From the NCBI GenBank assembly GCA_027070385.1, contig JALXDW010000354.1, positions 1 through 14,802 on the forward strand: a stretch of DNA of 14,802 nt. The letters are read 5' to 3'. Made by a program: the position numbers and the translations under genes. The notes beneath the pieces were generated by a model that searched no databases, was not told the DNA's origin, and saw nothing but the letters and a program-made list of their open reading frames with translations. The DNA is from Chromatiales bacterium. GTDB taxonomy: Bacteria > Pseudomonadota > Gammaproteobacteria > UBA6429 > Thiohalophilaceae. This document shows positions 1 through 6,412 of the stretch, one piece after another (positions within the stretch are counted from its first letter, which is position 1; every line of letters starts with the position of its first letter).

Positions 1-638
1 AATACTGCGCCCAATGCAACACCTGCAAAAACCCATTTCCAGATTCGTCCGATTATTTGTTTAACTTCACCTATAGCAAAGTTATGTCGCCCGGCTAATG
101 AAGTATCGGGCTTTGCAATCTGGGTTTCGCCCATCTGGATTTTCCATACATAGTCTTCAACCCATTTTTCAGGCTTAAAGCGTTCCATAATTGCGCCACC
201 TATGTAGGCAACTAACAGCCCTGCCCCGATATAAAGTGCAGCGAGTTTCCAGCCAAGGATGCCAACCAGAATAACGGCAGCAACTTCATTAATCATCGGG
301 CTGGCAATTAAAAAAGAAAAAGTGACACCCAGCGGAATACCTGCTTCGACAAAACCGATAAACAACGGTACCGACGAACAGGAACAAAACGGTGTTACTG
401 CACCAAGAAGTATTGCAAGTATGCGCGCCAACCAACGTGGTTTCCCACGCACATAGTCACGAACCCGTTCCGGGCTAAGCATGGCACGTAAAAGCCCCAT
501 AATATAAATAATGACAAACAACAGGAAAAATATCTTGGTTGTATCCATTATAAAAAAATGTATAGCGGCACCGGTATGGCTGGACGGTTCCAGACCTAAC
601 CATTGGTATACAAGCAAGCTGGCAAAGGCTTCAAACAT
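1..638 (-). CDS. SO_0444/DUF318-type permease, partial (C-terminus cut by window edge)
   Basis: Predicted inner-membrane permease of the SO_0444/DUF318 (ArsP-like) family, whose members are annotated as Cu/Zn or organo-arsenical efflux proteins. The first 212 codons are present and the reading frame runs off the left edge. The start is ATG at 636-638 (complement), preceded by a good Shine-Dalgarno (TTGGAG). Several hydrophobic helices are visible (about residues 33-50, 70-90, 97-125, 130-150), followed by a charged cytoplasmic stretch and a new helix at the edge. The family hallmark PFCSCSS lies at residues 83-89 (C85 and C87), just before a glycine-rich helix and an SPMINE motif. C85/C87 probably bind the substrate metal. 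It is the last gene of the minus-strand sulfurtransferase-sigma-permease group and has its own ECF-type promoter copy 40 bp upstream. Family assignment is confident; the substrate is inferred. Confidence 0.85.
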   Translation of the reverse strand, partial: MFEAFASLLVYQWLGLEPSSHTGAAIHFFIMDTTKIFFLLFVIIYIMGLLRAMLSPERVRDYVRGKPRWLARILAILLGAVTPFCSCSSVPLFIGFVEAGIPLGVTFSFLIASPMINEVAAVILVGILGWKLAALYIGAGLLVAYIGGAIMERFKPEKWVEDYVWKIQMGETQIAKPDTSLAGRHNFAIGEVKQIIGRIWKWVFAGVALGAV

Positions 639-676
639 ATTGAAAACTCCAATAGATAAATTTGTTATATATTAAA

Positions 677-705
677 GAAGACGAACCCACCTCAGAAAAG
701 ATGCA
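677..705 (-). promoter_or_regulatory. ECF-type promoter of the permease gene (copy 1)
   Basis: Read on the minus strand, this site has an upstream box TGCATCTTTTC and a downstream box TTCGTCTTC, separated by 9 unconserved bases. TGCATC and CGTC are then 16 bp apart, the usual -35/-10 spacing of ECF sigma promoters, and CGTC is a common ECF -10 core. The -10 box is about 40 bp upstream of the permease ATG, leaving a short leader with the ribosome binding site. A second copy with the same spacing lies at 2249-2277. Recognition by the adjacent SigZ-like factor is inferred. Confidence 0.65.
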
Positions 706-748
706 GGTATTAACAGATATTTTTCAGAAATATTTCAGAGTAAGTTAT

Positions 749-1276
749 TTACTTGCATGACGGGTCAAAACAACAAACCTTGCCCTGCTCGTCAAAAACT
801 ATTTTACAGGCAATATTAAGTTCTTCTTTTAGACGCTTACGTGCACGTTGAATACGCGATTTAGCACCGGCTGTGGAGAGGTTTTTAAACTTTGCATAGT
901 CTGCCTGGTTCATTCCGTCAAGATCACATAACTGGATTACTTCCTTGTCTTCATCAGAGAGATTATTTAAAGCGGAAGGCAGACATTTTGACAGCTTGAC
1001 AACCGGCTCGGATTTTAACTTGTCTTCAGCTAAATTATCCGGGACTTCATCATGTGGCTTGTGTGTTCGGTGGTAGTCTATCAGACGGTTTTTGGTAACC
1101 CGGTATAACCATGCACGGGAGTTATCTAAAGTGCAAAATTTACTGTTTTCAGACAGGGCTTTAACAAAAACATCCTGTAACAGGTCGTCAGCGAGTGATA
1201 AATCCTTTGTCTGTTTATACAGAAAAGCACGCAGCTCGTCTTCATATAAATCCCATGCATCGGTTACACATTTCAT
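749..1276 (-). CDS. sigZ: ECF sigma factor, SigZ-like, with cysteine-rich C-terminal tail
   Basis: Extracytoplasmic-function sigma-70 factor of 175 residues, a normal length for the class. Region 2 spans about residues 10-72, with the typical ADDLLQDVF helix at 29-37 and the RAWLYRVTKNRLIDYHR segment at 54-70. Region 4 spans about 100-150, ending in the basic recognition helix SRIQRARKRLK. After region 4 comes a short tail, as in SigZ-type factors, carrying four cysteines (C157, C168, C169, C174). No anti-sigma gene is adjacent, so the tail could itself sense metal or thiol status, as the cysteine-rich tails of the CorE-type sigma factors do; that is inference. It lies 25 bp downstream of the sulfurtransferase gene, is probably co-transcribed with it, and has its own AAGGGTAAT ribosome binding site. 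The gene symbol is by family resemblance only. Confidence 0.88.
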   Translation of the reverse strand: MKCVTDAWDLYEDELRAFLYKQTKDLSLADDLLQDVFVKALSENSKFCTLDNSRAWLYRVTKNRLIDYHRTHKPHDEVPDNLAEDKLKSEPVVKLSKCLPSALNNLSDEDKEVIQLCDLDGMNQADYAKFKNLSTAGAKSRIQRARKRLKEELNIACKIVFDEQGKVCCFDPSCK

Positions 1277-1289
1277 TAAAATTACCCTT

Positions 1290-1313
1290 TATGAACTTTT
1301 ATTATAGTTCATA
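1290..1313 (-). repeat. Intercistronic hairpin between sulfurtransferase and sigma genes
   Basis: A perfect 8-bp inverted repeat (TATGAACT at 1290-1297 and AGTTCATA at 1306-1313) with an 8-nt loop. On the minus-strand transcript the loop contains the sulfurtransferase stop codon, and the stem ends immediately before the purine-rich ribosome binding site of the sigma gene. It is followed by A residues, not a U-run, so it does not look like an intrinsic terminator. A role in mRNA stability or translational coupling is inferred. Confidence 0.5.
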
Positions 1314-2219
1314 TGCACCTGTATAGGGCTTATTACCTACCACAGTAGGCAGGGTTAACCGGTTTCCCCAATGTGACCAGCCGCCATCATACAAGCGAAC
1401 GTCCTTGTAACCTAAGCTTTTAAGTTGTGCATAGGCAAGGCTCATACGAAAACCATCATGGCAATACACGTATACGGTTTTATTTTTTGGTATTGTTTGA
1501 TACATGACAGATAATTTTTCTTCGCTTATCCACTTCTGTGCGGATGTTCCTTCGAGGCTGACAATATTAATAGCACCCGGAATATGCCCTGCTAATATAG
1601 AATGCTTAACAACTTTACCTGTATACATATCATAGGGTCTGGCATCGAGTAAAACAATATCAGGATCACGGCGTGAAACAACATCATCATACACATTGGT
1701 CCACTGGATGACTTTGCTTTTATTTGTGGTTTTCAGGATAACATTACCGTGTTTCACCCTGGTTTTTTCACGTGTTAAGCTGTTAAATGCAGACCATTCA
1801 ACCGTGCCACCATCAAGCATCTTCACTTTTTTCATATTGTAACCAAACAGGTCAAGCAGAAAATAAACACGTGATGCCAACGCAGTACTTGAATCGTCAT
1901 AAATTACAATGGTTGAATTGTTGTTAACCCCCCAGTTTCGTAAACGCGCCTGAAAATCATTTTTTGAAGGAAGTTTCATAATCGGATTAGCATTATTATT
2001 ACCTAGATCTTTAAAACGTTGTACCTGCACAGCTCCAGGTATATGACCAACGGTATAATAACGATGCGGATGATAACGTACTTCGAGAATTACCAGGTTG
2101 GAGTCATGGATATGTTCTTCAAGCCAGACAGAGTCAACAAGAAAACTCCTGTTTGCCATTGCTGGTAAGGCGAGAAGAAATATCAGCAGACTTATAAAAA
2201 CACGTATTAGATTTAGCAT
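1302..2219 (-). CDS. Periplasmic sulfurtransferase with two rhodanese domains
   Basis: A 305-residue tandem rhodanese (thiosulfate/3-mercaptopyruvate sulfurtransferase family), which moves a sulfane sulfur to a thiol acceptor via a cysteine persulfide. An N-terminal signal peptide is clear: basic start, hydrophobic stretch at 6-20 and an AMA cleavage site near residue 22, so the enzyme is periplasmic. Domain 1 covers about residues 28-148 and has GHIPGAVQ at 59-66, but D109 (YDDSSTALASR) sits in the catalytic cysteine position, so it is catalytically dead, as usual for two-domain rhodaneses. Domain 2 covers about 170-290, with GHIPGAINI and the active-site loop C253-HDGFRMS. It starts at ATG 2217-2219 after an AGGAT ribosome binding site and is first in the operon with the ECF sigma gene. 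It could supply persulfide or handle thiols during metal stress; that is inferred. Confidence 0.88.
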   Translation of the reverse strand: MLNLIRVFISLLIFLLALPAMANRSFLVDSVWLEEHIHDSNLVILEVRYHPHRYYTVGHIPGAVQVQRFKDLGNNNANPIMKLPSKNDFQARLRNWGVNNNSTIVIYDDSSTALASRVYFLLDLFGYNMKKVKMLDGGTVEWSAFNSLTREKTRVKHGNVILKTTNKSKVIQWTNVYDDVVSRRDPDIVLLDARPYDMYTGKVVKHSILAGHIPGAINIVSLEGTSAQKWISEEKLSVMYQTIPKNKTVYVYCHDGFRMSLAYAQLKSLGYKDVRLYDGGWSHWGNRLTLPTVVGNKPYTGAYEL

Positions 2220-2248
2220 TTTTTTATCCTATATAAATTTGTTTCCTT

Positions 2249-2277
2249 GAAGACGAATCAAATCATGAAAGGATGCA
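2249..2277 (-). promoter_or_regulatory. ECF-type promoter of the sulfurtransferase-sigma operon (copy 2)
   Basis: On the minus strand this has TGCATCCTTTC, 9 unconserved bases, then TTCGTCTTC. Nineteen of the 20 box positions match copy 1 (677-705) and the spacing is identical, while the 9-base spacer does not match. The -10 box is about 31 bp upstream of the sulfurtransferase ATG. Because the sigma gene follows the sulfurtransferase in the same direction, this would give positive autoregulation of the sigma factor; that step is inferred. Confidence 0.65.
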
Positions 2278-2316
2278 AATTGGAGGTAATTTTCAACAAA
2301 AACCATATCTACAATA

Positions 2317-2335
2317 ACAAATGATAATCATTCGT
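2317..2335. promoter_or_regulatory. Fur-box-like palindrome
   Basis: The core ATGATAATCAT is a perfect palindrome around a central base. It matches 13 of 19 positions of the classic Fur consensus, all contiguous in the centre. It lies about 100 bp upstream of the sulfurtransferase start and about 40 bp beyond the ECF-type promoter. It could bind Fur or a related regulator, or be a chance AT-rich palindrome. Confidence 0.35.
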
Positions 2336-2636
2336 ATATATTCATGTAGTTTTAGAAATGTAAGTTCTTAAATACTAGTCTCTTCAGATTGATTGCTGAT
2401 ATCATGTTTAGACATATCATCATCTTCTGTATGTAAATATATGGACGTTGTTTCTAATTTTGAATGTTGGCATTCTTACATTTACAAGTTAATATGAAGT
2501 AAATCAACGCCTCTATCTATCTGATACTTAATAGCTAACACATCCAAAGATACAGTAAAAGGCAAAGCTTTTTTGTTGCCGCTTGGCTGATATCGCAGCA
2601 TACAGACATCGTTATTATGGTTATGGGCTCAGCTGA
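2336..2636. other. AT-rich gene-free stretch
   Basis: No coding region with a credible start and ribosome binding site is seen here on either strand. The stretch lies between the divergent sulfurtransferase promoter and a gene remnant. Its last 80 bases may belong to the remnant, but stops break every frame. No tRNA-like or terminator-like structure was recognised. Confidence 0.5.
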
Positions 2637-2873
2637 TCTTTCGGTGTAGGCGGCTTTCGGGCAGAAGGTGTTGCCTTCGATACCACGCTAAAAGTAAAAG
2701 TACCGGATCATGCCGCCTTTAAATTTATGCTGCCTAAAAATTATCAAGGCAAAGTAAGCGTTCATGCCCGCTTGATCTATCGCGATGCCTTCAAGCCGGT
2801 TTCAGATAAAAAAGGCTGGAAACTTGAGCAACGCCCGAGGACGGATATAACAAAAACGATATCCATCAATTAG
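2637..2873 (+). pseudogene. Remnant of a protein C-terminus
   Basis: One frame is open from just after an in-frame TGA (2634-2636) to TAG at 2871-2873, about 78 codons, with no start codon or ribosome binding site near its beginning. The peptide reads like a genuine beta-rich C-terminal domain: GVGGFRAEGVAFDTTLKV, then VPDHAAFKFMLP, then KVSVHARLIYRDAFKPV. Alternating valines and a YR motif resemble the C-terminal domain of some multihaem cytochrome c proteins, but this is a weak recollection. Codon use looks like real coding sequence. It is best explained as the decayed 3' end of a gene whose 5' part is lost. Confidence 0.45.
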
Positions 2874-2918
2874 ATAAAATATAAATCATTTTGCAAGCAG
2901 TATGCATTCAAAGGAATG

Positions 2919-2947
2919 TTTACTCCAGATTATCGCCCATATACAAT
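2919..2947 (+). promoter_or_regulatory. Sigma-70-like promoter of the ABC-CDF operon
   Basis: TTTACT (2919-2924) and TACAAT (2942-2947) are separated by 17 bp and match the sigma-70 consensus at 4/6 and 5/6 positions. The predicted start of transcription, around 2954, is just ahead of the leader reading frame at 2972. Prediction by eye only. Confidence 0.45.
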
Positions 2948-2971
2948 AAACCAGAACAGGAACTTTAAACG

Positions 2972-3013
2972 ATGATAAATACTACTACCACACTAACACA
3001 TCATAATATATGA
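2972..3013 (+). CDS. Putative 13-residue leader peptide (MINTTTTLTHHNI)
   Basis: A short reading frame starting ATG 2972 and ending TGA 3011-3013, with an AGGAA ribosome binding site at 2958-2962. Its stop overlaps the adaptor start codon (ATGA, 3010-3013). The adaptor start has no purine-rich site of its own, so the leader could deliver ribosomes to it by translational coupling. The run of threonines and the two histidines are unusual, but no attenuator structure was identified. It may be a chance reading frame. Confidence 0.35.
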   Translation: MINTTTTLTHHNI

Positions 3014-4167
3014 AAACTATAAATCACCGCCTGCTTTATTTGATAATCATTGTTGTTATATTGATTGGCATAATTACTCTCATTGCAATGAAAGGACCGC
3101 TTGCACCCACAACAGTACAAATCACTCAGTTAAAGCAAAGCGATCTCAAACCCGCACTGTTTGGTGTCGGTACTGTCGAGGCACAACGTAGTTACACCAT
3201 CGGTCCGGTACGTACCGGAAAATTACAGCAACTACTGGTCGATCATGGAGACAAAGTAATCGCAGGACAATTTCTTGGCCAAATGGATCCTGTCGATCTG
3301 AAAGATCGTCTGCAAAGTGCTCAATTAAATATTGAGAAAAATGAGCATTTAGTTGAAGCTTCTCAAGCACGACTTGATGAAGCTAAAAGCCGTTATATCC
3401 AGGCAAAACATGAAGATAAACGTTATCGTGACCTGATTAAGAAAAAACAGGTGAGTCGTGAACTGGCAGAAGCAAAAGCAACAGATGCCATTGCCGCTTT
3501 CGAACAGGTACGAGCTGCTGAAGCAAACCTGGAAGGTGCACGCCATGATCTGCAACGGACAAAATATGATCTAAAGGCTATACAAGCACAACTTGATGAT
3601 CTGCAACTTATCAGCCCGGCAACAGGTATCGTCACTGCCCGTGAAGCCGAACCCGGATCACTTATTGTTAGTGGTACAACAGTATTACGTATTATTGATA
3701 CAACAACACTCTGGATAAGGGTTCGTGTAGAACAACGTGACAGTGCAGCAATTACCACTGGACTGCCTGCAAAAATATATCTTCGTAGTCAGCAGGATAA
3801 AGCACTCTCTGGCAAGGTCGCACGTATTGAATTAATTGCCGACAATCTTACTGAAGAACGCTGGGTTGATGTGGCATTTACACAAATACCTGAAGGCATT
3901 GCTATCGGCACGCTGGCGAATGTCACCCTATACCTACCAGTGGTTAAACAAGCTAAGTGGTTGCCTGCAGCTGCTTTGCAACACCATGAACGTAAAACCG
4001 GTGTCTGGCTTGTTCGTGATAACAAAGCTCACTTCGTTGTTGTCAAAACAGGTACGCGTACACTCGATGGTAAAATTCAGATTTTATCGGGTGTAACAGC
4101 CGATGATATTGTTGTCAGCTACACCAGCAAACCGTTAATTGAAGGCCAGCGGTTGAAAGTTAAATAA
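3010..4167 (+). CDS. Periplasmic adaptor subunit (HlyD/membrane fusion protein) of an ABC exporter
   Basis: A 385-residue membrane fusion protein that links an inner-membrane ABC permease to the outer envelope. One N-terminal membrane anchor (about residues 8-27) is followed by the first half of the lipoyl-like domain (about 58-98). A long alpha-helical coiled-coil hairpin (about 97-198) is rich in Ala, Glu, Lys and Gln. The second lipoyl half follows, with the typical SPATGIVTAREAEPGSLI segment at about 202-219, then beta-barrel and membrane-proximal domains to the end. It lies immediately upstream of the permease (1-bp gap) and is part of the five-gene operon. The substrate is unknown; the CDF gene downstream suggests metal stress. 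The start has no clear ribosome binding site and overlaps the stop of a leader frame. Confidence 0.9.
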   Translation: MKTINHRLLYLIIIVVILIGIITLIAMKGPLAPTTVQITQLKQSDLKPALFGVGTVEAQRSYTIGPVRTGKLQQLLVDHGDKVIAGQFLGQMDPVDLKDRLQSAQLNIEKNEHLVEASQARLDEAKSRYIQAKHEDKRYRDLIKKKQVSRELAEAKATDAIAAFEQVRAAEANLEGARHDLQRTKYDLKAIQAQLDDLQLISPATGIVTAREAEPGSLIVSGTTVLRIIDTTTLWIRVRVEQRDSAAITTGLPAKIYLRSQQDKALSGKVARIELIADNLTEERWVDVAFTQIPEGIAIGTLANVTLYLPVVKQAKWLPAAALQHHERKTGVWLVRDNKAHFVVVKTGTRTLDGKIQILSGVTADDIVVSYTSKPLIEGQRLKVK

Positions 4168-4168
4168 C

Positions 4169-5356
4169 ATGATTAGCCTTGCCTATCGCGATGTATCAAA
4201 TAGCTTTGGCCGCTACCTTTTAACGGGAATTGGTCTGGGGTTGCTCATCGGTGTCACGCTGACTATGGCTGGTGTATTTCGTGGCATGGTTGATGATGGT
4301 AAAGCCCTGCTACGTTATGCCGATGCAGATATCTGGGTAGTCCAGCAAAATACCCTCGGACCGTTTGCAGAACCTTCATCACTGCCCGATGATATCTATC
4401 GCGGTATCCTTGCGATCAATGGCATACGCCGGGCAACCAATGTTGCCTATCTTACCCTTGAGGTAAGTTATGGTAATCATAGCGTACGGGTGATGCTCGA
4501 AGGTATTGATGCACAACAGAACTTAATGCACCTAACTGCCGGACGACCTGTTATGCAATCTCATTATGAACTGGTGGCGGATGAACGTAGCGGTTTCAAA
4601 CTCGGTGATCGTATTCCCATACATCGACATGATTACGAAGTTGTCGGTTTAACCCGAGGTATGCGCTCCCCTTCTGGTGATCCTATACTTTTCCTGCCTT
4701 TAAAAGATGCTCAGGAAATCCAGTTTCTTAAAGATAACGATGCGGTATTTCGAGACCGCGCACAACTCGAAGCAAATCCCAAGCTCAACCCAACAGGAAA
4801 CCCTGCATTACTCAATGCAGTGGAACAGAGTTTATTCTCCAACCACCGGGTTAATACTGTGCTGGTTCAGCTTATGCCCGGTGCCAATCCAAGACGCGTA
4901 GCAGATGATATAGAAAAATGGTTACGCCTCACCGCTTATCCAAAAGATGAGATGGAAGAAATTCTTATTGGTCAGTTGATTGCCACGGCATCAAAACAAA
5001 TTGGCTTATTTCTGGTTATCCTGACAATCGTCAGTGCAGCCATCGTTGCACTGACGATTTATTCGATGACGCAGACCAAGCTGAAGGAGATAGCGGTACT
5101 TAAACTAATCGGTACTCGCAACGGCTTAATCTCACGCATGATTTTACTTGAAGCCATTGGTTTGGGATTAATCGGTTTTCTCACCGGCAAACTGGCGGTG
5201 ACTTATTGGGCTCCACTGTTTCCAAAACACATCGTATTATTAATGGACGATACCTTACGAGCATTATTGATTACCATGATCATTTGTATACTGGCGAGCT
5301 TTGCCGGTATCCGTGCGGCTTTACGTATTCCGCCGGGCTCGGCTATTGGGGGTTAA
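4169..5356 (+). CDS. ABC transporter permease, FtsX/MacB/DevC type
   Basis: A 395-residue inner-membrane permease of the FtsX-like (type VII, MacB/DevC) class. One N-terminal membrane helix (about residues 15-36) is followed by a large periplasmic domain (about 40-270). Three C-terminal helices lie at about 278-298, 325-344 and 365-385. The cytoplasmic segment TKLKEIAVLKLIGT after helix 2 is the conserved coupling region of FtsX permeases. ATG 4169 follows the adaptor stop by 1 bp. Such permeases usually act as mechanotransmitters working with an adaptor and a TolC-like outer-membrane protein; no TolC homologue is in the window. The substrate is not evident. Confidence 0.9.
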   Translation: MISLAYRDVSNSFGRYLLTGIGLGLLIGVTLTMAGVFRGMVDDGKALLRYADADIWVVQQNTLGPFAEPSSLPDDIYRGILAINGIRRATNVAYLTLEVSYGNHSVRVMLEGIDAQQNLMHLTAGRPVMQSHYELVADERSGFKLGDRIPIHRHDYEVVGLTRGMRSPSGDPILFLPLKDAQEIQFLKDNDAVFRDRAQLEANPKLNPTGNPALLNAVEQSLFSNHRVNTVLVQLMPGANPRRVADDIEKWLRLTAYPKDEMEEILIGQLIATASKQIGLFLVILTIVSAAIVALTIYSMTQTKLKEIAVLKLIGTRNGLISRMILLEAIGLGLIGFLTGKLAVTYWAPLFPKHIVLLMDDTLRALLITMIICILASFAGIRAALRIPPGSAIGG

Positions 5357-5360
5357 TATT

Positions 5361-6116
5361 ATGACTGAAACAAAAACAGCAGCCGTTAACAAAAACACAC
5401 AACCCGCTATTCTGGTCGAAAATCTGAGTAAAACTTACGGCAGTGGCAGCTCTGCCGTGCAAGCACTGAAAGATGCTTCTATGCAAGTGCAACCCGGTGA
5501 AGTCGTCGGCTTACTAGGCCCCAGCGGTTCAGGAAAAACAACTCTATTACAATGCCTCGGTGCCATCATTGACCCTAGCGATGGACGTATAACACTCGGT
5601 GGTGATCTGCTATTTGAAAATGGTTGGCAATACAGTGATCGTCGAGCACTGCGACGTGATCGTATCGGCTTTATCTTTCAGCGACCTTATTTAATTCCCT
5701 TTATGGATGCCACCGAGAACATTGCTTTCTTACCCATGTTGCAAGGGAAAACCAATAAACAAGCATACGACCGCGCGGCAGAACTACTTGAAATACTTGA
5801 TATTACTGAACGGGCTGCTGCCCGTATCGAACAACTATCCGGTGGTGAACAACAGCGTGTTGCTATTGCCCGCGCACTGGCAAACCGTCCCCCCATTATC
5901 CTTGCCGATGAACCAACTGCACCACTAGACAGTCACCGTGCCATGTCTGTCATGCAGCTACTGCATGAAATGGCTGCAAAGTCAGGCACGGCTATCATTG
6001 TTGTTACCCACGATGAAAATATTATTCCTGTATTCAAACGTCTATATAGATTACGTGACGGTGTATTACATGAAGAAAAAGGTGAAGGTAAACCATTTGA
6101 TGACCTTGAAGATTAA
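5361..6116 (+). CDS. ABC transporter ATP-binding protein (MacB/LolD/DevA type)
   Basis: A 251-residue ATPase that powers the adjacent permease. Walker A GPSGSGKTT lies at 53-61, the Q-loop glutamine at Q107, the signature LSGGEQQ at 159-165, Walker B IILADE at 179-184 with catalytic E184, and the switch histidine at H217. The D-loop region reads EPTAPLD, where a proline replaces the residue usual in this subfamily (EPTAxLD or EPTGNLD). ATG 5361 was chosen because a GGGGG ribosome binding site precedes it; an upstream in-frame ATG at 5301 lies inside the permease gene and adds only non-family sequence. The gene starts 4 bp after the permease stop. Confidence 0.93.
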   Translation: MTETKTAAVNKNTQPAILVENLSKTYGSGSSAVQALKDASMQVQPGEVVGLLGPSGSGKTTLLQCLGAIIDPSDGRITLGGDLLFENGWQYSDRRALRRDRIGFIFQRPYLIPFMDATENIAFLPMLQGKTNKQAYDRAAELLEILDITERAAARIEQLSGGEQQRVAIARALANRPPIILADEPTAPLDSHRAMSVMQLLHEMAAKSGTAIIVVTHDENIIPVFKRLYRLRDGVLHEEKGEGKPFDDLED

Positions 6117-6141
6117 TCGAGATCATCAGCGGTTACAACTC

Positions 6142-6411
6142 ATGGATAATAAAGATGATGTTCACACCATAAAGCTAAACATCATTGGCAAAGGTGTCGA
6201 GGTAGAAAAAATGCAGAAACGTTTGCGTTGTGCAGCGCGTGCAATTGATACCGATTTACACTTATCATGGCAACATAAAGATCCACGTACATTAAATATT
6301 GATGCCGGACATGCTATCGCTGTCTGTTATAAAGATAAACTACTGTTTGATAGACTACTACCAACCGAAGAGATTGAAAACCAGTTAATTAAACTAAAAG
6401 AAGAAATATAA
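6142..6411 (+). CDS. Small thioredoxin-fold protein lacking the CxxC motif
   Basis: An 89-residue protein resembling the small thioredoxin family (TM0996/MTH895-like). Its pattern is a beta strand, then GxG, a helix, a strand-helix unit, a GHAIAVCYKDKLLF strand pair and a final PTEEIENQL helix. The usual GxGCxxC is replaced by GKGVEVE (residues 16-22), so both cysteines are lost. The cis-proline of the TPALV-like strand is alanine (HAIAV). Redox activity is therefore unlikely and a binding or structural role is possible. Two non-canonical cysteines remain (C30, C62). The start is uncertain: ATG 6142 is 25 bp after the ATPase stop with a weak ribosome binding site; ATG 6100 would overlap the ATPase and give 103 residues. 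The stop is 1 bp before the CDF gene. Confidence 0.7.
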   Translation: MDNKDDVHTIKLNIIGKGVEVEKMQKRLRCAARAIDTDLHLSWQHKDPRTLNIDAGHAIAVCYKDKLLFDRLLPTEEIENQLIKLKEEI

Positions 6412-6412
6412 G

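Noticed and set aside
727..736. GAAATATTTC palindrome downstream of the sigma gene
   Set aside because: Only 10 bp, pure AT core, no T-run; not distinguishable from background in AT-rich DNA.
5301..5360. Upstream ATG extending the ABC ATPase by 20 residues
   Set aside because: It lies inside the permease gene and the extra residues are not family sequence. ATG 5361 has a strong ribosome binding site.
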